DNA of 64,000 nucleotides from Spongiactinospora sp. TRM90649 (GCF_029382225.1 NZ_JARLTC010000009.1:229400-293399); one strand, 5' to 3'; positions 37,849 through 46,643 are shown, numbered from the stretch's first letter. Numbers and translations: made by a program. The notes: generated by a model from the letters alone, not told the origin.

Positions 37849-38202
37849 ATGATCACTGTCGATGAGGTGCGCGCGCTGGCGCTGAGCCTGCCGCGCACCG
37901 AGGAGCACCTGATCAGAGACCACGTCAAGTTCAGAATCCGCAGCATCGTCTATCTGACGATCTCACCGGACGAAACCCGGATGGGCTTCGCCTTCCCCAA
38001 GGAGGAACGCGACGCGGTGATCGCGGCCGAGCCCGGCAAGTTCCTCCTGCCGCGCCCGAGCGACCTCCGCTTCAACTGGATCGAGGCCGACATGGCGGCG
38101 CTCGACCCCGCGGAGATGCGCGAGCTGGTCCTCGACGCCTGGCGCATGGTCGTACCCCGCAAGGTCTCCACCGCCTACGACGCGGCCCGGCACGCCGCCT
38201 AG
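37849..38202 (+). CDS. MmcQ/YjbR family protein
   Basis: A 117-residue protein with the CyaY-like MmcQ/YjbR fold: VRALALSLPRTEEHLIRDHV, IVYLTISPDETRMGFAFPKE, FLLPRPSDLRFNWIEADMAA and a C-terminal RMVVPRKVSTAYD. These small proteins are thought to bind DNA or nucleotides, but their role is not settled. It starts 9 bases after the preceding ATPase gene and is probably co-transcribed with it. Its stop overlaps the convergent StrR-type gene by 4 bases. Confidence 0.85.
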   Translation: MITVDEVRALALSLPRTEEHLIRDHVKFRIRSIVYLTISPDETRMGFAFPKEERDAVIAAEPGKFLLPRPSDLRFNWIEADMAALDPAEMRELVLDAWRMVVPRKVSTAYDAARHAA

Positions 38203-39131
38203 CCGCGCTGGTGGGCCTCGGCCTCCAGTGCCTTGGCGAGGTCCATCCAGCGCTGGGCGAACATCCGTGACAGGCCGGCCAGTTCACCTGTCCAGTGCGC
38301 CGGTACGGCCCGCAGCGCGACCTCGCACTCACCGGTGCCGATCGCGTGCGAGTCCAGCCAGCGCAGCAGGCGGCGACCCGACTCGGCGTACTTCAGCGCC
38401 GGGTCCTTCCACAGCTTGTCCCTGACCTCGGGCCAGTTCGCCGACTCGTGCCGGATGGCCGTGACCGCCGACGCCTTGGGCAGGGTCGCCGCGCGCTGCC
38501 GTGGCGGCAGCGGGTCCTCTCCCTGGCGGATCCGTTCCCGCACGTCGCGGGCGGTCGCCACGGAGATCCCCGCGCGCCTGGCCACCTCGCGCAGCGACAC
38601 CTCCGGCTTGGCCTCGATGATCTGGGAGGCCCGTAGTCTGCCCTCGCCGCCGTCCAGCGGCCTGACTCGGCCGTCCCGGCCGACCCGGGCGCGCAGCCGC
38701 TCGCCCTCGCCGCCGATCCGCCGCCGGATCGCGGCCACCGTCTTGGCCGACAGCCCGGACGCCTTGGCGATGGCCCGGTCGGACCACTCCGGATGGATCC
38801 TGATCACCCGGATCGCCGCCGCCTCCCGGTCGGCGGGCGACAGCGGGAGGCCGTGCGTGATGTTCTCCCTGACCCCCAGCAGGAATGCCAGTTCCGCGTC
38901 TCCGTCGAAGAAGCGCGCCTCGATGGTGTCCGCTCCCCTGATGACCGCCGCCCGCAGCCGGTGCATCCCGTCGATCACGCGCATCGTGGGACGGTGCACG
39001 ATGATCGGCGGCAGGCGGACCTCCATCCCGGCGAGCAGCAGCGCGTGCCCGGGATCCTCGCCCGCCAGACGCGGCGAGTCTCCCGGTAACAGAACGTCGA
39101 TCGGCACATGGGTCGGCGGCCCGACCACCAT
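38199..39131 (-). CDS. StrR-type pathway regulator (ParB-like N-terminal domain)
   Basis: A 310-residue protein. The N-terminal ParB-like domain (DVLLPGDSPRLAGEDPGHAL, RLPPIIVHRPTMRVIDGMHR, EARFFDGDAELAFLLGVREN, ITHGLPLSPADREAAAIRVI) and the helix-turn-helix EWSDRAIAKASGLSAKTVAA are characteristic of the StrR/NovG/KasT group, activators of aminoglycoside, aminocoumarin and glycopeptide pathways. A second HTH-like stretch, PEVSLREVARRAGISVATAR, lies near residue 170. ATG 39131 has GGAG five bases away. None of the genes here belong to those pathways, so the target may be the aromatic cluster or a distant cluster. Confidence 0.87.
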   Translation of the reverse strand: MVVGPPTHVPIDVLLPGDSPRLAGEDPGHALLLAGMEVRLPPIIVHRPTMRVIDGMHRLRAAVIRGADTIEARFFDGDAELAFLLGVRENITHGLPLSPADREAAAIRVIRIHPEWSDRAIAKASGLSAKTVAAIRRRIGGEGERLRARVGRDGRVRPLDGGEGRLRASQIIEAKPEVSLREVARRAGISVATARDVRERIRQGEDPLPPRQRAATLPKASAVTAIRHESANWPEVRDKLWKDPALKYAESGRRLLRWLDSHAIGTGECEVALRAVPAHWTGELAGLSRMFAQRWMDLAKALEAEAHQRG

Positions 39132-39224
39132 GGTGTCTCCGCGTGGCACCTCGCCCACTCCCCCTGACCCGGTTCTCACCAATGCGGCATGACACCGTTG
39201 TTTCGCTCGCGGGGAGTGCGTGGA

Positions 39225-39389
39225 TCAAGAGCGGAACAAGATTCCGGTGACTTCCTGTCCGCCCGCGTCAGGCCGCCCATGACGTACGGCGTGGGTGACC
39301 GGGACGCCGTGCCAGGCCAGCAGGGCGGCGGCACTCAGGCCCGCGTAACCCGCGCCGACGATCAGGATCGAAATTCTCGTCGTGTTCAC
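39225..39389 (-). pseudogene. Truncated FAD-dependent oxidoreductase (54 residues)
   Basis: A short frame starting at GTG 39389 with a strong GGAGG ribosome-binding site. It encodes a dinucleotide-binding start, ISILIVGAGYAGLSAAALLA, then HGVPVT. The family sequence breaks off there and a stop follows at 39225. Aromatic hydroxylases and related flavoenzymes are ~400-550 residues, so about 90% is gone. The intact start with its ribosome-binding site suggests a deletion that joined the gene start to unrelated sequence. It lies upstream of the StrR-type gene on the same strand and may be a relic of a tailoring oxygenase of the adjacent cluster. Confidence 0.7.
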
Positions 39390-39460
39390 GAAAACCTCCA
39401 CGGTGAGTTAGGTGGAGACGACGCCCGGTAACCTGGAGGTGCCTTGTACTGAGGCTCCGG

Positions 39461-39526
39461 GTCTCGCCCGCCAGTGAGACCTGCCGCCCTTGGCCGGTGT
39501 TGCAGCACCGACCAAGGGCACTTTTT
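39461..39526 (+). terminator. Hairpin pair with T-tract: orphan terminator or chitinase leader attenuator
   Basis: A GTCTC/GAGAC stem (39461-39465, 39476-39480) is followed by a long stem: CCCTTGG (39487-39493) pairs with CCAAGGG (39512-39518), with an inner CGGTG/CACCG extension. TTTTT follows at 39522-39526. This is a strong intrinsic-terminator shape on the plus strand, yet no plus-strand gene ends here: the upstream genes are on the minus strand. It therefore ends an unannotated plus-strand RNA or acts in a leader 160 bases before the chitinase. Confidence 0.6.
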
Positions 39527-39656
39527 GTGCCCTTTGCAATACCCGACTCAGAGTATTCAAGAAGACGCGATATATCGCAAGTGTCGATCGCGCTTCGTGT
39601 TTGGGTCTTGTCGCCGTAAAGGGCCGGGGTTACGATCCGGCTTAATTGTTAGGAAA

Positions 39657-39672
39657 CTTTCTTTTAAGAAAG
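39657..39672. promoter_or_regulatory. Palindrome overlapping the chitinase ribosome-binding site
   Basis: CTTTCTT (39657-39663) and AAGAAAG (39666-39672) are exact reverse complements with a 2-base spacer. The right arm contains the GAAAGG ribosome-binding site of the chitinase gene, which starts at 39683. Just left is TTAGGAAA, so the stretch also reads as an imperfect larger palindrome. It may be a repressor site or an RNA element that limits translation. Confidence 0.45.
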
Positions 39673-39682
39673 GGTCCGCCGC

Positions 39683-42247
39683 ATGCGCCGATATGCCGCT
39701 GTGCTGCTGGTTCTCATCGTGGCGGTCGCAATGGCCGCTCCCGTCAATGCCGCCGCCCGATTGACCGCCGCCTTCACTCTGACCGGCAACCAGGGCAAGT
39801 TCGTGGTGAGCAATCCCAACCCCACCGCCGTGACAGGTTGGTCGATTATTTTCGATCTGCCGTCCGGGGTGACCGCGAGCAACCCCCAGAACGCCACGAT
39901 CACGCAAACCGGTACCAAGGTGAAGCTCACCCCTGCCTTCTACATCGCCACGGTGCGTGCGAACGGCAACACCGATCCTTGGAGCCCGACCGTCAACCTC
40001 AGCTCCGCCGTACAACCGACCACCTGCACCATCAATGGCGCCAACTGCGATGGCAGTGGCGACCCGCCGGGGCCGGAGGCCCCGGTGGTGGCCGAGTACA
40101 CCGCCACGGGTAGCCGTGGCAAGTTCGTCATCGCCAACAACACCGACACCACCCTCGCGAGCTGGTCGATCACCTTCGACCTGCCCGCCGGTGTCACCGC
40201 GAGCAACGCCGAGAACGGCACCATCGCCCAGAACGGCCGCACCGTCACGCTGACCCCCGCCCACTACAACACCAGTGTGGGCGCGCGACGCACGACCGAG
40301 CCGTACAGCCCGAGCTTCACCCTCAGCTCGGCGTCCGCGGAACCCGCCAACTGCCGCGTCAACGACGTGCGCTGCGACGGTTCCGCCGACACCGCGCCGC
40401 AAGCGCCGGGGAACCTGCGCTCGCCGGTGAAGACCACCACCACCGTGTCGCTGGCATGGGACGCCGCCACCCCCGGCAGCCTGCCCATCACCGGCTACAA
40501 CGTGTACGCGGGTGACAGCCTGAAGACCACGGTCACCGGGACCTCCGCCACCATCACCGGCCTGACGCCGAACACCGCCTATTCCTTCACGGTGAAGACG
40601 GTGGACCGCAAGGGCACCCTGTCCCCGGCGAGCAGCGCCGTGTCGGTGACCACCAACAACCCCTCCGACGACACCTCGCCGCCGAGCGTCCCGGGCAACC
40701 TGCGCTCCACCGGCTCGACCTCCTCCAGCGTCTCGCTGGCCTGGAACGCCTCCACCGACAACACGGGCATCGCCCTCTACCACGTGTACGTCGGCGACAC
40801 GCTGAAGGCCTCCGTCACCGGCACGACCGCCACCGTCAGCGGGCTGTCGCCGTCCACGGAGTACACCTTCACCGTCAAGGCGCGTGACTACTACGACAAC
40901 CTCTCCAACCCGAGCTCGGAGCTGAAGGCCAAGACCGGCGACATCGTCGCCAACGGCTACGCCAGGGTCGGCTACTTCGTGCAGTGGGGCATCTACGGCC
41001 GCCAGTACTTCGTGAAGAACCTGGACACGACCGGCAACGCCGCCAAGCTCACCCACATCAACTACGCCTTCGGCAACGTCGACCCGGTCAACAAGACCTG
41101 TCTGCACGGCGTCACCAAGGGCACCACGTCCAACCCGCAGGACCCCAACCAAGGTGACGGAGCGGGCGACGCCGAGGCCGACTACGGCCGTCCGATGAGC
41201 TCCGCCCAGTCCGTGGACGGCGTCGCCGACACCGGCTGGGAGAAGCTGCGCGGCAACTACAACCAGCTCAAGAAGCTCAAGGCCAAGTACCCGCAGCTCA
41301 AGGTGCTGATCTCGCTCGGCGGCTGGACCTACTCCAAGTACTTCTCCGACGTGGCCGCCACTGACGCCGCGCGGAAGAAGTTCGTCTCCTCCTGCATCGA
41401 CATCTACATCAAGGGCAACCTCCCCGTGTACAACGGCGCGGGCGGCCCCGGTACCGGTGCGGGCATCTTCGACGGCATCGACCTGGACTGGGAGTGGCCA
41501 GGCGCCGAGGGGCACCCGGGCAACCACGTCAGCCCCGCCGACAAGCGGAACAACACCCTGCTGATCGAGGAGTTCCGCAAGCAGCTCGACGCGCTGACCG
41601 AGACGACCGGCAAGCGCTACGACCTCACCGCCTTCACCCCCGCCGACCCCGCCAAGATCGAGGCCGGCTGGGAGCTGGCCGAGGTCGGGAAGAGCCTGGA
41701 CATCTTCAACATCCAGGGTTACGACTTCCACGGCGCCGGCAGTGACAACTCCTGGGAGCCGAACCGCACCGGCCACCAGGGCAACCTGTACGCCGACACC
41801 GACGACCCCTACCCCTTCCACTTCAGCGTCGAGAACGCGGTTCAGGAGTACCTGGACGCCGGTATCAACCCGCGCAAGCTGACCATCGGCCTGGCCTACT
41901 ACGGACGCGGCTGGCAGAACGTCACCGAGGGCGGCAAGTCCGGCGAGTGGCAGGCTGCCCAGGGCGCGGCTCCCGGCCAGTTCCAGGAGGAAGCGGGCAC
42001 CCGGGGTTACAGCAACCTGCTGCAGATGGTCCCCAACTGCACGGTCAAGCACGACGAGCAGGCCGTGGCGACCTACTGCTACACCGGCAACAACGGCCAG
42101 TGGTGGACCTTCGACGACGCCTGGGCCATCCAGAAGAAGGTCGCGTGGCTGAAGTCCAAGAACCTGCTCGGCGCGATGATCTGGGAGATGTCCGGTGACA
42201 CGGGCACTCTCACCACCGCGCTGGACAACGCCCTGAAGGCCCCCTGA
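39683..42247 (+). CDS. Secreted GH18 chitinase with two carbohydrate-binding and two fibronectin III modules
   Basis: An 854-residue exported enzyme. A signal peptide (residues 1-24, cleaved near VNAAA) precedes two CBM2-like beta-sandwich modules (~26-124 and ~134-234), each with WSIIFDLP/WSITFDLP, GVTASN and a terminal disulfide pair. Two fibronectin type III domains (~240-325 and ~335-418) follow, then a GH18 catalytic domain (~425-850). The DxxDxDxE motif FDGIDLDWEWP has proton donor E604. The protein hydrolyses chitin outside the cell. It stands alone with its own leader and is followed by a hairpin at 42338-42383. The two CBM copies are alike, suggesting internal duplication. Confidence 0.95.
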   Translation: MRRYAAVLLVLIVAVAMAAPVNAAARLTAAFTLTGNQGKFVVSNPNPTAVTGWSIIFDLPSGVTASNPQNATITQTGTKVKLTPAFYIATVRANGNTDPWSPTVNLSSAVQPTTCTINGANCDGSGDPPGPEAPVVAEYTATGSRGKFVIANNTDTTLASWSITFDLPAGVTASNAENGTIAQNGRTVTLTPAHYNTSVGARRTTEPYSPSFTLSSASAEPANCRVNDVRCDGSADTAPQAPGNLRSPVKTTTTVSLAWDAATPGSLPITGYNVYAGDSLKTTVTGTSATITGLTPNTAYSFTVKTVDRKGTLSPASSAVSVTTNNPSDDTSPPSVPGNLRSTGSTSSSVSLAWNASTDNTGIALYHVYVGDTLKASVTGTTATVSGLSPSTEYTFTVKARDYYDNLSNPSSELKAKTGDIVANGYARVGYFVQWGIYGRQYFVKNLDTTGNAAKLTHINYAFGNVDPVNKTCLHGVTKGTTSNPQDPNQGDGAGDAEADYGRPMSSAQSVDGVADTGWEKLRGNYNQLKKLKAKYPQLKVLISLGGWTYSKYFSDVAATDAARKKFVSSCIDIYIKGNLPVYNGAGGPGTGAGIFDGIDLDWEWPGAEGHPGNHVSPADKRNNTLLIEEFRKQLDALTETTGKRYDLTAFTPADPAKIEAGWELAEVGKSLDIFNIQGYDFHGAGSDNSWEPNRTGHQGNLYADTDDPYPFHFSVENAVQEYLDAGINPRKLTIGLAYYGRGWQNVTEGGKSGEWQAAQGAAPGQFQEEAGTRGYSNLLQMVPNCTVKHDEQAVATYCYTGNNGQWWTFDDAWAIQKKVAWLKSKNLLGAMIWEMSGDTGTLTTALDNALKAP

Positions 42248-42337
42248 TAACGCCGCACTGACAAACCCCACAGGCGGCCAGGGCCCGCGAAAGGTAGCCC
42301 ACGTGAGATTGACCCGACGAAGACCCCGATGAAGGAC

Positions 42338-42383
42338 GCATCCCGCGGTGTCCGGGCCGGACGTCGACGGCACCGCGGGATGC
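42338..42383 (+). terminator. Long GC-rich stem-loop after the chitinase gene
   Basis: GCATCCCGCGGTG (42338-42350) and its exact reverse complement (42371-42383) form a 13-bp stem with a 20-base spacer. It lies 90 bases after the chitinase stop and 150 bases before the DoxX gene. There is no T-run, as is common for actinomycete terminators. Confidence 0.5.
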
Positions 42384-42534
42384 GATCCAGCCCAGTGGAC
42401 GTGTCGCCAGTGGGAGCGTCAAAGCCGACCCAGCCCCGGCATCCCCCCGCCGGGAACGGCCCACTTTCCAGGTCAGGCACTGGAGACGCGTACCCCGTCC
42501 CTGTCGAACCCCCCGCAACATCGAGGTGATCCAC

Positions 42535-42993
42535 ATGACGCTTGACCGGTACAGTGGGCCGACGCTCTCGCTGTTCCGCATCGTCACCGGCCTGTTCTTC
42601 TTCACCCACGGTCTGGCCTCGCTCTTCGGCGTCTTCGGCGGCCACCGTGGTACCGGCCAGGTGGTCGCGTTCGGCGCATGGCCCAACTGGTGGGCCGCAA
42701 TCATCGAGCTCGTCTGCGGCGGCCTGGTGCTCACCGGGCTCTTCACCCGGCTGGCCGCCACTCTGGCCTCCGGCACGATGGCGTACGCGTACTTCACCGT
42801 CCACGCGCCGCAGGGCCTGATCCCCGTCCAGAACGGCGGCGAGCTGGCCGCCATGTTCTCCTGGTCCTTCCTCATCATCGCCGTGCTCGGCCCCGGCACC
42901 TGGGCGCTGGACACGCTCATCCACCGTAAGTACGGCCACGCCGCGGACACACCGGCCGCGACGGCGACGGAAAATGTCGGTCGTGCTGTCTAG
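42535..42993 (+). CDS. DoxX-family membrane protein
   Basis: A 152-residue protein with four hydrophobic segments. SLFRIVTGLFFFTHGLASLF, FGGHRGTGQVVAFGAWPNWW, AIIELVCGGLVLTGLFTRLA and LAAMFSWSFLIIAVLGPGTW form the DoxX pattern. Family members include subunits of thiosulfate:quinone oxidoreductases and proteins linked to thiol and redox stress; its own role is unknown. ATG 42535 has a strong GAGGTGATC site, better than GTG 42526. The neighbours give no further clue. Confidence 0.87.
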   Translation: MTLDRYSGPTLSLFRIVTGLFFFTHGLASLFGVFGGHRGTGQVVAFGAWPNWWAAIIELVCGGLVLTGLFTRLAATLASGTMAYAYFTVHAPQGLIPVQNGGELAAMFSWSFLIIAVLGPGTWALDTLIHRKYGHAADTPAATATENVGRAV

Positions 42994-43034
42994 CATGAGT
43001 CGCCAATAGATAGGGGAGGCCCGGGAGGCTGCCG

Positions 43035-43478
43035 ATGTTGAGCGCGCACATCGTTCCACTGCTGGTCACGACCGACCTGCCGACTGAGGCCGAGCTCACC
43101 GACTTCGGCGAGCTGCTGGTCGGGGCGGTGCGCGCGCTCCCATCTCGCGATGGCACGACCTTCCCCGGCCATCTGCACGGCGGGGTGTTCTGGCTGGGCC
43201 GCCCGGCACCACCAGACGCTCCGCCGCCCGCGGCCGGCGAGCTGCGCTTCGCGGCGCTGCTCGGCTTCCTGTCCGCCGCGGGCCGTCCGGGTCTCTCCAC
43301 CTCCAAGGTCGTCGCCGCGGCCCGCCAGGCGATCACCGCCGCGGTCACCGCCCGCTACGGCGACCTCGGCAGCCCGCCCGCCGTGATCACGATCCGCGCC
43401 GACGACGTCCGGGAGCGCACTCCCGACGACGCCCTGCCGGTGATCACCCTCACCCAGCGGGCCGCGGGCGTAGCCTGA
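43035..43478 (+). CDS. Hypothetical protein upstream of the spermidine synthase-like gene
   Basis: A 147-residue soluble protein of unknown function. It starts with HIVPLLVTTDLPTEAELTDF and ends in PAVITIRADDVRERTPDDAL. The pattern suggests an alpha/beta fold with no metal site or membrane segment. It lies 48 bases before the bis-aminopropyl spermidine synthase-like gene on the same strand and is probably co-transcribed with it. The possible start at ATG 43035 is preceded by GGGAGG. Confidence 0.65.
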   Translation: MLSAHIVPLLVTTDLPTEAELTDFGELLVGAVRALPSRDGTTFPGHLHGGVFWLGRPAPPDAPPPAAGELRFAALLGFLSAAGRPGLSTSKVVAAARQAITAAVTARYGDLGSPPAVITIRADDVRERTPDDALPVITLTQRAAGVA

Positions 43479-43526
43479 CCGTCCCACGCGCCGCCACCCG
43501 GCCCGTGGCGCGGCTACTGTTGCCGC

Positions 43527-45125
43527 ATGGACGACACGGACCATGATCGGCTGATGCCGTTGCTCGCCGAGGCGGGAGTGGATTCCTGGCGGTTGCGCGC
43601 CGTGCTCGGCCTGGTCGCCGACGGAGCCTGGTGGGAACTCGCCGATCTGGTCAGGGCCACGGCCACCTCCAGACGCGGCGTCGAAGAACTGATGCGGGCG
43701 GCGCGGGCCGAACGCTCGGGCGACCGCTTCCGGCTCTCCTCCGAACGGATCGGCGCGCTGCCCGGCCACCTGCGCGGCGGCACCGGCGACACAAGCGGAC
43801 CGCGCGACCCCGTCGCCCACCTGCTGCCCGCGCACGGTGAGCTGCTGGAGGCCATGCGCAAGCTGATCGGCGCGGCACCGCGCGGGCGGACCGCGCTCGA
43901 CCATGTGGCCGCCACCCCGGAGAGCGTCGTGCGCCGGGCGCTGCTGCTCGGCGAGCGGTTCTGGCTGCCGGGGGCGCGGGTGCTGTTCGCCGGTGACCAC
44001 GACCTCAGCTCGCTCGCCGTGGCGATGGCGCATCCGCAGACCGAGACCATGGTGGTGGACGTCGACGAGCGGATCCTCGCCTACATCGACGCGCAGGCCG
44101 CCCGGCTCGGGCTGAACGTCCGGACCAGGTGGTGCGACCTGCGGCTGGGGCTGCCGCCGTCGGCGCGGGGGTGGGCCGACCTGGCGCTGACCGACCCGCC
44201 GTACACGCCGGGGGGCGTCGGGCTGTTCGTGGCCAGGGCCGTCGAGGGGCTGCGCGACCTCGACCAGGGGCGGGTGCTGCTGGCGTACGGCGCGAGCGAG
44301 CGGACGCCGATGCTCGCGCTGAAGGTGCAGACGGCGCTGCACGAACTCAACCTCGTCAATGAGGCCATTTATCCAGACTTCAACCGCTATACCGGCGCGG
44401 AGGCCATCGGCTCGGCCGCCGACCTCTACATCCTGCGCCCCACCACCAAGACCCTGCCCGCCGTCGCCGCCCGCGCCGACCGCTACGGCACCGCCATCTA
44501 CACCCAGGGGCCGCAGGCCATCGAGGCCATCGGGGGCAGGCCCGGCGAGCACGAGATCGCGGCCGATCCCGCGTTCACGCCCGGCGTGCTGGTGGGCGAC
44601 TGGCCGAAGGGACATCTGCCGTCGGTGCCGCGCGCCCGGCTGTCCACGTGGCTGGCCAGGCCGTACGCCGCGGCGCCCGCGCGGGTGGCGCTGGCCGTAC
44701 CGGCGGGGCTGGAGGCCGCCCTGCCCCGGCTGCTGCTCGCCTCCCGGGCCGCCGCCGTGCGCGTCCACCTGGGCGATCCCGGCGTCTCACCGGAGCACGT
44801 GGAGGAGCTGGTCGCGCCGGTCTACGAGATCACGGCGCGAGACGGCGTGCTCGACGCCGTGCGCCGCCCCGCGCCCGCCGAGCCGTCGGCGGCCGTGCTG
44901 CGCGGCATCCTGGACAACGCGCACGGCAAGCTCGCCAACACCTGGCGCGAGGGCCTGATCAGGGCGAGCGGCGGCATGCTCACCAAGCGGCAGGCCCGCG
45001 CGGCCGTCACCGAGGCCGCCCCCTGGGCCGACGACGTGACCCCGCTGGAACTGCCCGCCCACCGCCTCCGCGAACTCGGCCACGCGGTGCGCACGTCCCT
45101 CGTCAACGGAAGCGGAACCCGGTAA
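43527..45125 (+). CDS. Bis-aminopropyl spermidine synthase-family (BpsA-like) protein
   Basis: A 532-residue protein. The N-terminal region has a winged-helix-like part (LRAVLGLVADGAWWELADLV, SRRGVEELMRAARAERSGD). The centre matches the BpsA family of branched-polyamine aminopropyltransferases: FWLPGARVLFAGDHDLSSLA, MVVDVDERILAYIDAQAARL, the active-site LALTDPPYTPGGVGLFVARA. The C-terminal ~200 residues are an extra domain. BpsA makes branched polyamines in thermophiles; in actinomycetes the substrate is unknown, and the DPPY sequence also resembles methyltransferase motifs, so chemistry should not be assumed. It follows the hypothetical gene at 43478 by 48 bases. Confidence 0.8.
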   Translation: MDDTDHDRLMPLLAEAGVDSWRLRAVLGLVADGAWWELADLVRATATSRRGVEELMRAARAERSGDRFRLSSERIGALPGHLRGGTGDTSGPRDPVAHLLPAHGELLEAMRKLIGAAPRGRTALDHVAATPESVVRRALLLGERFWLPGARVLFAGDHDLSSLAVAMAHPQTETMVVDVDERILAYIDAQAARLGLNVRTRWCDLRLGLPPSARGWADLALTDPPYTPGGVGLFVARAVEGLRDLDQGRVLLAYGASERTPMLALKVQTALHELNLVNEAIYPDFNRYTGAEAIGSAADLYILRPTTKTLPAVAARADRYGTAIYTQGPQAIEAIGGRPGEHEIAADPAFTPGVLVGDWPKGHLPSVPRARLSTWLARPYAAAPARVALAVPAGLEAALPRLLLASRAAAVRVHLGDPGVSPEHVEELVAPVYEITARDGVLDAVRRPAPAEPSAAVLRGILDNAHGKLANTWREGLIRASGGMLTKRQARAAVTEAAPWADDVTPLELPAHRLRELGHAVRTSLVNGSGTR

Positions 45126-45182
45126 GCGCACGGCACACCGGCCGACCGGGGCCGGGACACGGCTGGGCGTGCGGCACGCCGG

Positions 45183-46643
45183 TCAGTGGGGGCGGGAGAC
45201 GGTGAGCGCGAGCGAGAGCGCCAGGCGGTCGGTGGGCTGGTCGAGGTTGAGGCCCGTCAGGCCGGCCAGCCGGCGCATCCGTTCCCGCAGCGTCTCCCGG
45301 TGCACCCCGGCCTCCGACGCGGCCGGGTCCCAGTGATAGTTCGCCGCCACCCAGTGGCGGGCCGCGTCGATCAGCTCCCCGGAGTCCGGGGCCTCGGTGA
45401 CCGGGGCGAGCAGCGTCTCGGCGAACCGTTCCGCCGAGGGTGAGGCCAGCAGCCGGTCGAGTTCCATGGCGGCGGTGTCGGCGTAGCGGACCACCGTACG
45501 GCCCGCGCCGGTGAGCTGCGCGGCCTGCCGCGCCTCCCGGGCCGCCGTCTCCACCTGCTCGGGCGCGCGCGGGACGGACAGCCCCGCGCGCCCGCCCTCC
45601 AGCAGCACCAGCAGCCGTTCGTCGCCGAAATCCGGGGTCACCAGCACCAACGACTCGGTGTCGCCCTCGTTGGCGAGCCACCCCCCGGCCGCCACCAGCC
45701 GGGTCGCCGCGCGGCGGCGACCCTGCCCGACCAGCGCCACCGCGACGAACCGCGAGGGCAGCGGGATGTCGGAGACGGCGGCCACCCGCTCGGCCGATCG
45801 CACGTCGCCCTCCAGCAGCAGCCCGCCGACGACGCCGCGCAACTCGTGCTCGCCGCCCCGGTCGAGCACGGTCAGCAGCGCCGCGGCCGTGCCCACCACG
45901 CTGGACGCCCACACCGGCCGCTCCTCCACCGTGGGCGAGCCGACCACGAGGGTGCCCCGGCGTTCCCTGGCGAGCCCGAGCGGCACCGCCGTGACGGCCA
46001 TGCCGTCGATCTCGTCGTGCAACGCCTGGCGTCCGGCCTGGTCGCCGCGCCTGGCCAGGTCGCCGAGCACCGCGTCGTCCGGGCCCGCCCCGGCGGGGAC
46101 GCGCAGCGCGACCTCGTGCCCGGCGTCCAGTAGGGCCACCCAGCCGTGCAGTTCCCTGGCCAGCCGTTCGGCGACCCCCCGGCGTCCGGAACGGCCCGCC
46201 TCGGCCAGCCGCTGCTGCACCCGCCTGCCCTGCTCGGCCTCGCGCCGCGCCTCGGCGGCGTTCAGCTCGGCCACCGCTCGGTCGATCGCCACGAACGGCG
46301 TGCGGGACGGAATCTCGATCAGCGTCAGCCCCCAGCGCCGGGCCGCGTTGATGATCTCCGGGGGGACCTCGCCGAACCACGGATCGAGCCCGAAGCCGAT
46401 CGCCCGCGCCCCCGCCTCGGCCAGGCGTCCCGCCCACGTCTCTGCGGCCCGCGCGGGCTCCCGCTCCTCTCGCAGCCACATGCCGCTGGTGAGCAGCAGT
46501 TCCGCGCCGTCGAGCCAGGGGGCCGGGTCGGGCAGCTCGGAGACCACCGCCCAGCGCACCGGCTGGTCGAGACCTTCGTGCCCGAGCACCACCCGCAGCC
46601 CGAGCCGTGTGTCGGCGACGAGCCGCCGGATCGTCACCGTCAT
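45183..46643 (-). CDS. PucR-family transcriptional regulator
   Basis: A 486-residue regulator. The N-terminal purine-catabolism (PucR) domain starts VTIRRLVADTRLGLRVVLGH and includes ELLLTSGMWLREE and IGFGLDPWFGEVPPEIINAA. A GGDEF-like/CdaR middle region follows. The helix-turn-helix at the end reads VHRETLRERMRRLAGLTGLN. PucR/CdaR proteins activate genes for purine, proline or other catabolism. Its target is not adjacent: the divergent small protein is 71 bases away and the plus-strand genes on the left converge on it. Confidence 0.9.
   Translation of the reverse strand: MTVTIRRLVADTRLGLRVVLGHEGLDQPVRWAVVSELPDPAPWLDGAELLLTSGMWLREEREPARAAETWAGRLAEAGARAIGFGLDPWFGEVPPEIINAARRWGLTLIEIPSRTPFVAIDRAVAELNAAEARREAEQGRRVQQRLAEAGRSGRRGVAERLARELHGWVALLDAGHEVALRVPAGAGPDDAVLGDLARRGDQAGRQALHDEIDGMAVTAVPLGLARERRGTLVVGSPTVEERPVWASSVVGTAAALLTVLDRGGEHELRGVVGGLLLEGDVRSAERVAAVSDIPLPSRFVAVALVGQGRRRAATRLVAAGGWLANEGDTESLVLVTPDFGDERLLVLLEGGRAGLSVPRAPEQVETAAREARQAAQLTGAGRTVVRYADTAAMELDRLLASPSAERFAETLLAPVTEAPDSGELIDAARHWVAANYHWDPAASEAGVHRETLRERMRRLAGLTGLNLDQPTDRLALSLALTVSRPH

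Noticed and set aside
39557..42373. 938-codon open frame on the minus strand across the chitinase gene
   Set aside because: It has the repetitive Gly-Val-Asp-Arg composition of an antisense shadow; the plus-strand GH18 and CBM motifs explain the sequence fully.
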